Made by a program: the position numbers and the translations under genes. From positions 1-20,093 of IMG/VR virus record IMGVR_UViG_3300042691_000745: a DNA stretch of 20,093 bases; one strand, 5' to 3'. The first letter of the stretch is position 1. The number at the start of each line of letters is the position of its first letter. Under the pieces are notes generated by a model. It was given only the letters and a program-made list of their open reading frames with translations, was not told the origin of the DNA and did no database searches. Positions 1-6,180 of the stretch are shown in pieces. The DNA is from a virus.

Positions 1-1
1 C

Positions 2-202
2 ATGGACGCACAAAACCAAGAAACTCTGAAGCAAATGTTGGATGGTGCTTCAATACTTACTGTTATTGGAACACTCGTGGAATTCTTACCAGCCGTCTCC
101 GCGCTTCTCAGTATTGTTTGGGTGGCAATCCGTATCTACGAAACAGATACAGTTAAACGACTCATGGGTCGCAAGGAAGGCAGCGATGCCGAGCAAGAGT
201 AA
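2..202 (+). CDS. Small holin-like membrane peptide
   Basis: A 66-residue peptide with a polar N-terminus (about 1-16), a long hydrophobic stretch from about residue 17 to 43 broken by a Glu-Phe-Leu-Pro turn near 27-30, and a charged tail rich in K/R/E/D. That is the general architecture of small phage holins with one or two helices, which form holes in the inner membrane at lysis (T7 gp17.5 is of similar size). The first ATG is at base 2, so no ribosome-binding site is visible and the gene could begin upstream of the window. Its stop overlaps the next gene by 17 bases. No sequence signature proves holin activity, and the main lysis block lies 14 kb away, so it could be an unrelated virion or membrane peptide. 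Confidence 0.55.
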   Translation: MDAQNQETLKQMLDGASILTVIGTLVEFLPAVSALLSIVWVAIRIYETDTVKRLMGRKEGSDAEQE

Positions 203-551
203 GAAGCAACACAATTTCATGGCAGCGGTGGCCAACAATCCAGCGTTTGCTAAGAAGGTAGGAGTCCCACAGTCCGTGGGCAAAGATTTTTCAAACGCCG
301 ATAAAGGCAAAACTTTTAAAAGAGGTGGTGATATGGCAACGAAAATGAACCCCGGTTTTATGGCAATGATAGCTAAGAAAAAAGCTGGAGCCAAATCAGA
401 GACGCCTTCTAAGATGGGCAAGCCTGTGATGAAAAAAGGCATGGACACCGCCAAAGACGGCATGAAGATGGCTAAAGGTGGCGGCATTGAAGCCAAGGGT
501 AAAACCAAAGGTAAGATGGTCAAAATGAACAAGGGCGGCAAAAGCTGCTAA
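186..551 (+). CDS. Small basic Lys/Gly/Met-rich protein with C-terminal KGKTKG tag
   Basis: 121 residues. I chose ATG 186 because AAGGAAGG at 173-180 sits five bases upstream; the frame is open further upstream but without support. The N-terminal part (KKQHNFMAAVANNPAFAKK followed by VGVPQSVGKDF, residues about 6-36) is a compact helical motif that I remember from many environmental phage proteins of unknown function. The rest is low complexity, very basic and rich in K, G and M, ending in KGGGIEAKGKTKGKM and then KGGKSC. The KGKTKG element recurs in the next three genes. The charge suggests binding to nucleic acid or to acidic partners, but no function is established. It overlaps the upstream gene by 17 bases. 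Confidence 0.8.
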   Translation: MPSKSKKQHNFMAAVANNPAFAKKVGVPQSVGKDFSNADKGKTFKRGGDMATKMNPGFMAMIAKKKAGAKSETPSKMGKPVMKKGMDTAKDGMKMAKGGGIEAKGKTKGKMVKMNKGGKSC

Positions 552-563
552 AAGGGGTTAGTC

Positions 564-1142
564 ATGGCAAAAGCAAGAAACTTAGCAGCATTGGCAGGAC
601 TCGCGGGTCTTGCTTATGCCATGCGGAATAAAGACGACGCGGGCGAGCAAAAGACAAGTTCTTACGCACCCTCTAGCAACATGACTCCGATGCAAGGTGT
701 GGGAGATGCAACAAACGACGTAGTAACGCACGGAAGCTCATATACTGGTCGTAACAACCAGACCCCGATGCAAGGTGTAGGCGACGCAACAGACGATGGC
801 ATTCGTTCTGTGGCTAAATCTAAAACGGCCACAACTACTCGCACTCCTAGTACTCCAGCAAATCCTAGCGTCAGATCCGATCAGCTTCGTGGACTATCCA
901 GCGCAGTAAAGCGCGAAGCAAAAACAAAACAATTTGCTCAAGATACCCCCGAAGAGTTGAGTGCACAAAAAACTGATGCGCTTGCGGTATCGTCTCGCGC
1001 CGCTAGAGCGGCTGATGCTCGTAGACGTATGGCTAAACAAAGTTCATATAAGTCTGGCGGTATGGTGTCCAAAGGGTCGTCTGCTTCCAGTCGCGCAGAT
1101 GGCATCGCCACTAAAGGCAAAACACGCGGAAAGATTTGTTAA
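564..1142 (+). CDS. Small protein with duplicated TPMQGVGDAT motif and C-terminal KGKTRG tag
   Basis: 192 residues; AAAGGGG at 551-557 precedes ATG 564. The N-terminus (about residues 3-20) is an Ala/Leu/Gly-rich hydrophobic or amphipathic helix. A 12-residue motif, TPMQGVGDAT followed by N/D-D, occurs twice (bases 684-719 and 762-797) with a period of 26 residues. The middle is Ser/Thr/Ala/Lys rich. The C-terminus carries SSASSRADG, then KGKTRGKIC, which matches the tags of the neighbouring genes. No enzyme motif is visible and the function is unknown. By position among structural genes it may be a minor virion component. The stop is followed after two bases by the next start. Confidence 0.75.
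   Translation: MAKARNLAALAGLAGLAYAMRNKDDAGEQKTSSYAPSSNMTPMQGVGDATNDVVTHGSSYTGRNNQTPMQGVGDATDDGIRSVAKSKTATTTRTPSTPANPSVRSDQLRGLSSAVKREAKTKQFAQDTPEELSAQKTDALAVSSRAARAADARRRMAKQSSYKSGGMVSKGSSASSRADGIATKGKTRGKIC
684..797 (+). repeat. Two copies of a 36-nt coding repeat (TPMQGVGDAT)
   Basis: Copies at 684-719 and 762-797, 78 bases apart start to start. Both encode TPMQGVGDAT plus two residues (ND or DD). The DNA copies differ mainly at third positions (GTGGGAGATGCA against GTAGGCGACGCA), so the peptide appears conserved by selection rather than by recent duplication. Confidence 0.8.
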
Positions 1143-1144
1143 TC

Positions 1145-1399
1145 ATGAACGACGATCTGGAAAAGAACAAACAAGCCCCCCAAGACATTGATGGCGCATC
1201 TGCTGGGCGTAAGTTTGGCAAGAATGAACCTAATGTGCCGGAGCAACCCGGTAGCCGCATTCGTGTTGATGGTAAACCTGTAAAACCCGAGAAAAAAATG
1301 GCTAAGGGCGGTTCAGCCTCTAGCCGTGCTGACGGCTGTTGTGTTAAGGGCAAAACCAAAGGCACTATGGTTGGAATGAAAAGCGGCGGGATGTGCTGA
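1145..1399 (+). CDS. Small basic protein with C-terminal ADG/KGKTKG tag
   Basis: 84 residues. An in-frame TTG lies at 1136, but ATG 1145, two bases after the upstream stop, is the natural start; GGAAAG at 1128-1133 could be a weak ribosome-binding site. The first 45 residues are hydrophilic and mixed in charge (D, E, K, P). The remainder is KKMAKGGSASSRADG, then KGKTKGTMVG, ending SGGMC. About half of the protein is therefore the shared tag. No known domain is recognised. Its job is probably linked to that of the three other tag-bearing genes around it. Confidence 0.7.
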   Translation: MNDDLEKNKQAPQDIDGASAGRKFGKNEPNVPEQPGSRIRVDGKPVKPEKKMAKGGSASSRADGCCVKGKTKGTMVGMKSGGMC

Positions 1400-1400
1400 C

Positions 1401-1874
1401 ATGGCTACAAACAGACCAAGGCGCGGAGATGATTTAACCCCCCTTGAAGGTGGCGGTGGCGGTGCTGGCGGCGCAAGCGTCAGAGGTACTAAGTACAGCA
1501 ATCTACCTTCTCTTAGGGGGAATGCTAACGTGGTGGATGATTTTAGGAAGCTGACCGCTCCCCCCACAAAGGCAAAGGGCGCAGCAAGGCGTTCAGTTGA
1601 ACTGGCCGAAGATCGCGCTATGAATAGAATGGCTGTGAGAGCCGCAGGTGCAGCGGGTGCAGGTGCAGCGGCCAAAGCTTTGACCAGTGAAGACAAACCC
1701 AAAAAAGCCGCAGCTAAGTCCGAGGACTACGAAGATATGAGCGGAGATGTTTCCCTAGACCCTTCAAACCCCACTGGCGCTGCTGGCAAAGGTATGAAAA
1801 AAGGTGGCATGACTGCTTCACGTCGCGCTGATGGATGTGCAACTAAAGGCAAAACCAAAGGACGGTTTGTATGA
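1401..1874 (+). CDS. Ala/Gly-rich small protein with C-terminal ADG/KGKTKG tag
   Basis: 157 residues, starting one base after the upstream stop. It opens with a Gly-rich linker (about residues 17-25), has a basic central part, then an Ala-rich helix (AVRAAGAAGAGAAAKAL, about 78-94), an acidic Glu/Asp/Ser stretch, and the C-terminal tag KKGGMTASRRADG then KGKTKGRFV. It is the fourth consecutive gene with this ending, while its N-terminal part is unrelated to the other three. Function unknown; no catalytic motif. It overlaps the next ATG by four bases (ATGA), indicating translational coupling. Confidence 0.72.
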   Translation: MATNRPRRGDDLTPLEGGGGGAGGASVRGTKYSNLPSLRGNANVVDDFRKLTAPPTKAKGAARRSVELAEDRAMNRMAVRAAGAAGAGAAAKALTSEDKPKKAAAKSEDYEDMSGDVSLDPSNPTGAAGKGMKKGGMTASRRADGCATKGKTKGRFV

Positions 1875-2161
1875 TGTCTTCTCGCGGTATGGGTGCAATG
1901 AATCCGGCAAAGATGCCGAAGAAAAAGGTCATCCACCGCAAGGATAAGCCGCAAGATGTGGACATGTATGCTGAAGGCGGCAAAACAAAATCCAAAGTAA
2001 ACGAGGCGGGTAATTACACCAAGCCTGAGTTACGTAAACGGATTTTCAACAGCGTCAAAGCTGCGGCAATCGTAGGTACGGGTGCTGGTCAGTGGTCAGC
2101 AAGGAAAGCGCAGGTAATGGCTAAACGGTACAAAGCCGCAGGCGGCGGGTATAGGGACTAA
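1871..2161 (+). CDS. Small conserved basic protein (GQWSARKAQ...YKAAGGGY motif)
   Basis: 96 residues; AAAGGA at 1857-1862 supports ATG 1871. After a basic N-terminus and a YAEGGK element (about 33-38) comes a block with NEAGNYTKPELRKRIF, GQWSARKAQVMAKRYKAAGG and GY. I recall this block as a conserved small domain in environmental phages, always uncharacterised. The alternation of basic helix and turn suggests a compact nucleic-acid or protein-binding fold, which is inference. The ATG overlaps the upstream stop. The Tyr-Ala-Glu-Gly-Gly element resembles YADGG in the gene at 18986. Confidence 0.75.
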   Translation: MMSSRGMGAMNPAKMPKKKVIHRKDKPQDVDMYAEGGKTKSKVNEAGNYTKPELRKRIFNSVKAAAIVGTGAGQWSARKAQVMAKRYKAAGGGYRD

Positions 2162-2162
2162 C

Positions 2163-2396
2163 ATGAAAGCGCCACAACAGTCCCTTAAAAACTGGGGCGA
2201 TCAAAAATGGAGAACCAAAAGTGGTAAAAAATCTTCTGACACAGGCGAAAGATACCTTCCTGAAGCTGCAATTAAAAGCCTCAGCCCTGCTGAGTACGCT
2301 GCAACAACGCGTGCAAAACGTGCGGGGAAAAAAGCCGGAAAGCAATTCGTAAAACAACCACCCAAAGTGGCAAAGAAAACGGCAGGATTTAGATAA
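2163..2396 (+). CDS. Small conserved basic protein (possibly DUF5872-like)
   Basis: 77 residues, starting one base after the upstream stop, with AGGGA just upstream. The sequence has three recognisable parts: a Trp-containing start (SLKNWGDQKWRTKSGKKSS), a middle with GERYLPEAAIKSLSPAEYAA, and a Lys-rich end with KAGKQFVKQPPKVAKKTA. I remember this arrangement from short proteins of bacteria, phages and large algal viruses, annotated as an unknown-function domain (I believe DUF5872, not verified here). It is strongly basic. Its place among other basic proteins just before the connector genes suggests a virion-associated role, which is unproven. Confidence 0.75.
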   Translation: MKAPQQSLKNWGDQKWRTKSGKKSSDTGERYLPEAAIKSLSPAEYAATTRAKRAGKKAGKQFVKQPPKVAKKTAGFR

Positions 2397-2599
2397 TGAT
2401 TTCTTTTATTCAAAAACAGCTAGACGCTTCTGAACGCATGTTTGAACTGATGCACAGAGATCACAAAGAACGTATGGAACAGATTGCCATGTGGGCGGAT
2501 ATGAACGACAGCCTTATGCGTAAGTTGGAGGAGCGCGATAAAGAAATTCAACGCCTGCAAGGTCTTTTGATGGCGTATGAGACGGCGGAGAAAATTTAA
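2396..2599 (+). CDS. Short coiled-coil protein
   Basis: 67 residues, almost entirely predicted helix with heptad-like spacing and alternating charge (for example MRKLEERDKEIQRLQGLL, about residues 41-58). The start overlaps the upstream stop by one base (TAATG) and its own stop overlaps the next ATG the same way, so it is translationally coupled on both sides. No family is recognised. A small coiled coil immediately before the connector gene could be a scaffold, chaperone or oligomerisation partner, but nothing in the sequence decides this. Confidence 0.72.
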   Translation: MISFIQKQLDASERMFELMHRDHKERMEQIAMWADMNDSLMRKLEERDKEIQRLQGLLMAYETAEKI

Positions 2600-3525
2600 T
2601 GGCAACAACTTCTGGCGCAACAGGTTTCAACCTAGACCTCACCGAGTTGGTAGAGGAGGCGTTTGAACGCGCCGGTGGTGAAATGCGCACGGGGTATGAC
2701 TTACGTACAGCCAGACGCAGTTTGAATATTATGTTTGCTGACTGGGCAAACCGTGGCATCAACCTGTGGACTATTGAGACCGGCACGATTGACTTTGTGC
2801 AAGGCCAGAACACCTATGCCCTGCCCGACGACACCATTGATTTACTTGAGCACGTGATCCGTACAGGTGCGAACGTAGCTGCAACTCAGGCTGACTTGAG
2901 TATCACGAGAATTAGCGTTTCTACCTACGCTACGATCCCCAACAAGATTACCCAAGCCAGACCTATTCAGGTTTGGATTCAACGGTACAACGGACAAACT
3001 TCGCCGACAGGGATAACCCTAAATGGCGCAATTACAGCCACTTCTACTCAGATTACACTGAACACTGCGGTTGGCTTACCTGCTGCCGGGTTTGTAAAGA
3101 TTGACAATGAGATCATTAATTATGGCTACATAGACGGGAACGTCTTATACAACTGTTTCCGTGGTCAGCAGGATACAACTGCCGCAAGTCACACAAGTAC
3201 GACCGCTGTCTATTGGCAACAAGTCCCCGCGATCACCGTTTGGCCTACCCCAGACAATGCACAGCAATACCAATTTGTGTATTGGCGGCTGCGACGTACC
3301 CAAGACGCAGGCGGCGGTGTCAACATCATGGACGTGCCTTTTAGGTTTTTACCCTGCATGGCGGCTGGCCTGTCGTACTACATCGCTGGAAAGATTCCAA
3401 ATGGCGCGGAACGCATTCCGTTCCTCAAGACGCAGTATGACGAGGCATGGGAACTGGCAGCATACGAAGATCATGAAAAGGCAGCTTTGAGGCTTGTACC
3501 CCGTCAAACTTACATTGGGAGGTAG
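2599..3525 (+). CDS. Head-tail connector / tail-tubular-A-like virion protein
   Basis: 308 residues; GGAG at about 2584-2587 precedes the TAATG start. The N-terminal 100 residues (LDLTELVEEAFERAGGE, then RTARRSLNIMFADWANRGIN) are a helical block typical of connector or tail-tubular-A-like phage proteins, which sit under the portal and close the filled head. The C-terminal part (PFRFLPCMAAGLSYYIAGK to the end) resembles the conserved end of this family. Between them, residues about 141-204 form a Thr-rich beta module (ITATSTQITLNTAVGLPAAG ... IDNEIINY ... CFRG ... AASH) that looks inserted and has a counterpart in the gene at 16356. Assigned from pattern and position, so the exact connector layer is uncertain. 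Confidence 0.6.
   Translation: MATTSGATGFNLDLTELVEEAFERAGGEMRTGYDLRTARRSLNIMFADWANRGINLWTIETGTIDFVQGQNTYALPDDTIDLLEHVIRTGANVAATQADLSITRISVSTYATIPNKITQARPIQVWIQRYNGQTSPTGITLNGAITATSTQITLNTAVGLPAAGFVKIDNEIINYGYIDGNVLYNCFRGQQDTTAASHTSTTAVYWQQVPAITVWPTPDNAQQYQFVYWRLRRTQDAGGGVNIMDVPFRFLPCMAAGLSYYIAGKIPNGAERIPFLKTQYDEAWELAAYEDHEKAALRLVPRQTYIGR
3022..3213 (+). other. Inserted beta-rich module shared with the tail hub
   Basis: Encodes about 64 residues with the plan NGAI-x-TQITL-x-GFxKIDNEIINY-x-CFRGQ-x-AASH. The tail hub at 16356 has a matching segment at about 17035-17240 (INNSVTTITV, ILIDSENISY, CTRGLSGT, AASH). The order of elements is the same, so this appears to be one mobile structural module used in two neighbouring virion proteins. 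Confidence 0.6.
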
Positions 3526-3527
3526 AT

Positions 3528-3953
3528 GTGAGTAATCGTTTTGCCTCTGGCAAGAACGCAATTTCGGAATGTGATCGGTGCGGGCAACGATTTAAACTGA
3601 AGGTTCTGAAGACCGAGATTAAAAAGACAAAGCAATATAACTTGTTGGTTTGTCCTGAGTGTTGGGATCCAGATCACCCTCAGTTGCAGTTGGGGATGTA
3701 TCCTGTGGATGACCCGCAGGCTTTGAGGAATCCTCGCCCTGATCGCAGTTATGTGCTTTCAGGCACAAACGGATTGCAGCTTGACCCAACCGGAACCGGC
3801 ACTGATGGAGCGGGAACGGTAGAAGGTGGTAGCCGAATCTTCCAGTGGGGTTGGTATCCTGTTGGTGGAGCTTCTGGTTTTGACACGGGGCTAACACCAA
3901 ATAACTTGGTTTTAGCTGTAGAACTTGGTACAGTTACGGTAACAACGACTTAA
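3528..3953 (+). CDS. Zinc-ribbon phage protein
   Basis: 141 residues with a GTG start at 3528. The overlapping ATG at 3526 runs straight into a stop (ATG TGA), and GGGAGG at 3517-3522 lies five bases before the GTG. Two CxxC pairs (C15/C18 and C42/C45) form a probable zinc ribbon, followed by WDPDHPQLQLG and ALRNPRPD, which I recall from a common but uncharacterised phage family located among head-tail genes. The C-terminal half is Gly/Thr-rich, beta-like and hydrophobic (about residues 85-141). It may be a structural zinc-stabilised virion protein. DNA binding is possible but not indicated by anything else. Confidence 0.72.
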   Translation: MSNRFASGKNAISECDRCGQRFKLKVLKTEIKKTKQYNLLVCPECWDPDHPQLQLGMYPVDDPQALRNPRPDRSYVLSGTNGLQLDPTGTGTDGAGTVEGGSRIFQWGWYPVGGASGFDTGLTPNNLVLAVELGTVTVTTT

Positions 3954-3963
3954 GGAGTTAATC

Positions 3964-4176
3964 ATGGACAAAAAAGACTTGAAACAAGACAAAAAGATGA
4001 TTGCTGGCGCAGTGCATAAGCATGAGAAAAAGCTGCACCCCGGCAAGCCTATGACAAAGCTAGCCAAAGGCGGCGTTTCCAAAATGCACAAAGGTGGAAA
4101 AACCAATGACGACATGATGAAAATGGGACGTGGTATGGCTAAGGTCAATAACCAAAAAACCGGCATGAAGGCTTAA
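3964..4176 (+). CDS. Small basic KGG-type protein
   Basis: 70 residues, with AAGGAG at about 3952-3957 upstream. The first half (DLKQDKKMIAGAVHKHEKKL, then HPGKPMTKL) is a short amphipathic, Lys/His-rich segment that I have seen in small phage proteins of unknown function. The second half carries LAKGG and MHKGGK repeats with Met and Lys, resembling the linkers in front of the tags at 186-1874 but lacking the ADG/KGKTKG element itself. Function unknown. It sits between the zinc-ribbon gene and another small protein, two bases before the latter's start. Confidence 0.7.
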   Translation: MDKKDLKQDKKMIAGAVHKHEKKLHPGKPMTKLAKGGVSKMHKGGKTNDDMMKMGRGMAKVNNQKTGMKA

Positions 4177-4178
4177 TC

Positions 4179-4445
4179 ATGGCTAAATTCAGCATGAAAC
4201 AAGGCGGCAAAGAAGTTGGTAATGCCAGCGTCTACGCAGAGCCACACACTATGGACGGTAAGGCTATGAAAATTTCTTCTTCGCCCGGTAAAGAACCCAA
4301 CCACAGCGAAGCTAAAACAGTCAACATGAGCGTTGGCAACATCAGCAAAGCTGCTGGTAATCAGCCTATCAAAACCGACGGCATCAAAATCCGTGGTACT
4401 GGCGCAGCTACTAAAGGTCTGATGGCACGAGGCCCGATGGCATGA
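4179..4445 (+). CDS. Small conserved phage protein (IRGTGAATKG motif)
   Basis: 88 residues. Hydrophilic, with MKQGGKEVGNASVYAEPHT at the start, a middle rich in S/N/K, and the C-terminal KIRGTGAATKG then ARGPMA. I remember that ending from environmental phage proteins near adaptor genes, without a known role. The stop overlaps the adaptor ATG by four bases (ATGA), so the two are probably co-translated. The C-terminal ATKGLMARG is reminiscent of the ATKGKTRG of the earlier tags, but the match is too short to call them homologous. Confidence 0.72.
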   Translation: MAKFSMKQGGKEVGNASVYAEPHTMDGKAMKISSSPGKEPNHSEAKTVNMSVGNISKAAGNQPIKTDGIKIRGTGAATKGLMARGPMA

Positions 4446-5170
4446 ATTACACGACGTTGTATAACACGATTCAGTCGTATACGGAGAATCAGTTCCCCGA
4501 TGTATACCTTGCGAGTGGGAGTACCGTATCTGCGACTACGCAGATCAATACCTTCATTACGCAGGCTGAACAACGTATATACAACTCAGTGCAGTTCCCA
4601 TCGCTTCGCAAGAACGTAACAGGCGTGACAAGCACGGGTAATAAATATCTGTCTTGCCCTAGTGACTTCTTGTCTTCATTTTCTTTGGCTGTTGAAACTG
4701 CGGATGGGCAAGAGTTCTTGCTGAATAAAGATGTGAACTTTATCCGTCAGGCTTACCCCAAGGCGACTGATACCGCGACCCCAAAATACTACGCTTTGTT
4801 TGGGCCAACAACTACCAACGATCCGACACCCGTTGTTACGAATGAGTTGAGTTTTATTCTTGGCCCAACCCCAGATGCTGTATACAACGTAGAACTCCAC
4901 TACTACTATTACCCCGAATCCATTACTACTGTTGCTTCTGGACAGACATGGCTTGGGGATAACTTTGACACTGTGTTGCTTTATGGTTCTTTGGTAGAAG
5001 CCTACACCTTTATGAAGGGTGAGACTGACGTCATTGCTGGTTATGACATGAAGTACAAAGAAGCTCTTGCACTGGCTCAACGTCTTGGTGACGGACTCGA
5101 AAGAGGCGACGCATATCGCAGTGGTCAGTATCGTCAAGCGCCTTTGCCGCAGAATAACGGGGTGCGTTGA
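4442..5170 (+). CDS. Phage adaptor protein (SU10 adaptor type)
   Basis: 242 residues. It begins NYTTLYNTIQSYTENQFPD, then has ITQAEQRIYNSVQFPSLRKN (helix with the conserved AE-x-RIY motif), a strand-rich core with TPKYYALFGPT and FILGPTPDAVYNVELHYYYY, and a C-terminal helix (DTVLLYGSLVEAYTFMKGET). This order matches the adaptor family of Escherichia phage SU10 and relatives, a ring of subunits between portal and tail in short-tailed phages. Length is typical. It follows a small gene with ATGA overlap and ends in TGATG with the next. Confident as a head-tail adaptor; the exact subfamily is from memory. Confidence 0.75.
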   Translation: MNYTTLYNTIQSYTENQFPDVYLASGSTVSATTQINTFITQAEQRIYNSVQFPSLRKNVTGVTSTGNKYLSCPSDFLSSFSLAVETADGQEFLLNKDVNFIRQAYPKATDTATPKYYALFGPTTTNDPTPVVTNELSFILGPTPDAVYNVELHYYYYPESITTVASGQTWLGDNFDTVLLYGSLVEAYTFMKGETDVIAGYDMKYKEALALAQRLGDGLERGDAYRSGQYRQAPLPQNNGVR

Positions 5171-5592
5171 TGGCATTCACCGGCAACTTCTCTTGCAACA
5201 CTCTGCGTAGTGGCTTGGCTAATGCGTCAATCAACTTGACGACCGACACATTCAGGTTGGCCTTGTACACAAACGCAGCTACGCTTGACGAGACAACAAC
5301 AGCCTACACCTCTGTAGGTGAGGCAACGGGTGGAAACTATGTTGCTGGTGGAGAGATTGTTACCGCCACAGTTTCTTCTGAAGTCACGGCTTCTGGCAGT
5401 GTCGTATATGTGTCCTTTACGTCTCCATCGTGGACTGGGGCAATCACTGCCCGTGGCGCTTTGATTTATAAAGCTGGAGCAAACGGCGCTATTTGCGTCT
5501 TGGACTTTGGCAACGACAAAACATCCAACAACACTTTCACCGTGGCGATGCCTGCTAACACCAGCACATCTGCACTCATTCGACTCGTATAA
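5170..5592 (+). CDS. Beta-rich virion protein, unknown role
   Basis: 140 residues from ATG 5170, which overlaps the upstream stop by one base (TGATG); an in-frame TTG at 5167 is less likely. The sequence is Thr/Ser/Ala/Gly rich with alternating hydrophobics, consistent with a beta-sandwich. It includes NLTTDTFRLALYTNAATLDE, GGEIVTATVS and GALIYKAGANGAICVLDFG. I recall similar proteins from many tailed phages near tail-fibre genes, generally annotated as hypothetical or structural. A decoration or fibre-base role is plausible from position, and no enzymatic motif is visible. Confidence 0.72.
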   Translation: MAFTGNFSCNTLRSGLANASINLTTDTFRLALYTNAATLDETTTAYTSVGEATGGNYVAGGEIVTATVSSEVTASGSVVYVSFTSPSWTGAITARGALIYKAGANGAICVLDFGNDKTSNNTFTVAMPANTSTSALIRLV

Positions 5593-5601
5593 GGAACTAC
5601 C

Positions 5602-6177
5602 ATGTTTAACGAAAAAGCAACCTCATCAGACAATGTAAGCGCGGGTTTAGTTGCTCGTACTGGAGCCGACTTTGGAGCGCGTGCAGGCGGCGTGTTTCAT
5701 GTTGAGTGCTTCGATAAAGACGGCAACTTAAAGTGGAGTACCTCCGAACACAACTTGGTTGTAAACCAAGGCTTACAGGACATGAACACCAACTACTTTA
5801 AGGGTTCAACATACACTGCTGCGTTTTTCCTTGGCTTGGTTACTGGCCCCGGTTCAGGTACAACCTTTGCCGCCGCTGACACTTTGGCTTCTAAAGCATG
5901 GACTGAGTTCACAAACTACTCTGGTTCACGCAAGGCAGTGACTTTTGGCACAGCAACAACCGCAGACCCATCGGTCATCAGTAACTCAGCAGCACCATCT
6001 TCGTTCTCCATTTCGGGTGCTGGTGGTGTAGTAGCTGGCGCATTCTTGTGTACCGTGTCCAGTGGCACGGCAGGTGTTTTGTTCTCTGAGTCAGACTTCA
6101 CATCTCCCGGCGATCGCACCGTTGTGTCTGGCGACACTTTAAACGTAACATACACATTCAGCCTTGACGCTGCGTAA
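5602..6177 (+). CDS. Beta-rich virion / fibre-type structural protein
   Basis: 191 residues; AAGGAA immediately after the upstream stop serves ATG 5602. The segment CFDKDGNLKWSTSEHNLVVN followed by QGLQDMNTNYF (about 37-67) is a conserved phage structural motif, followed by FFLGLVTGPG, WTEFTNYS and the C-terminal GDTLNVTYTFSL. The family is common near tail and adaptor genes, role undetermined. The next gene is in the same reading frame, only three bases beyond this TAA, and has no ribosome-binding site, so occasional readthrough or a recently split gene is possible. Confidence 0.7.
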   Translation: MFNEKATSSDNVSAGLVARTGADFGARAGGVFHVECFDKDGNLKWSTSEHNLVVNQGLQDMNTNYFKGSTYTAAFFLGLVTGPGSGTTFAAADTLASKAWTEFTNYSGSRKAVTFGTATTADPSVISNSAAPSSFSISGAGGVVAGAFLCTVSSGTAGVLFSESDFTSPGDRTVVSGDTLNVTYTFSLDAA

Positions 6178-6180
6178 CGT

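Noticed and set aside
86-541. 151-codon minus-strand frame opposite the first tagged gene
   Set aside because: Antisense shadow of a Lys/Met/Gly-rich gene. All supported genes are on the + strand and this frame has no context or recognisable motif.
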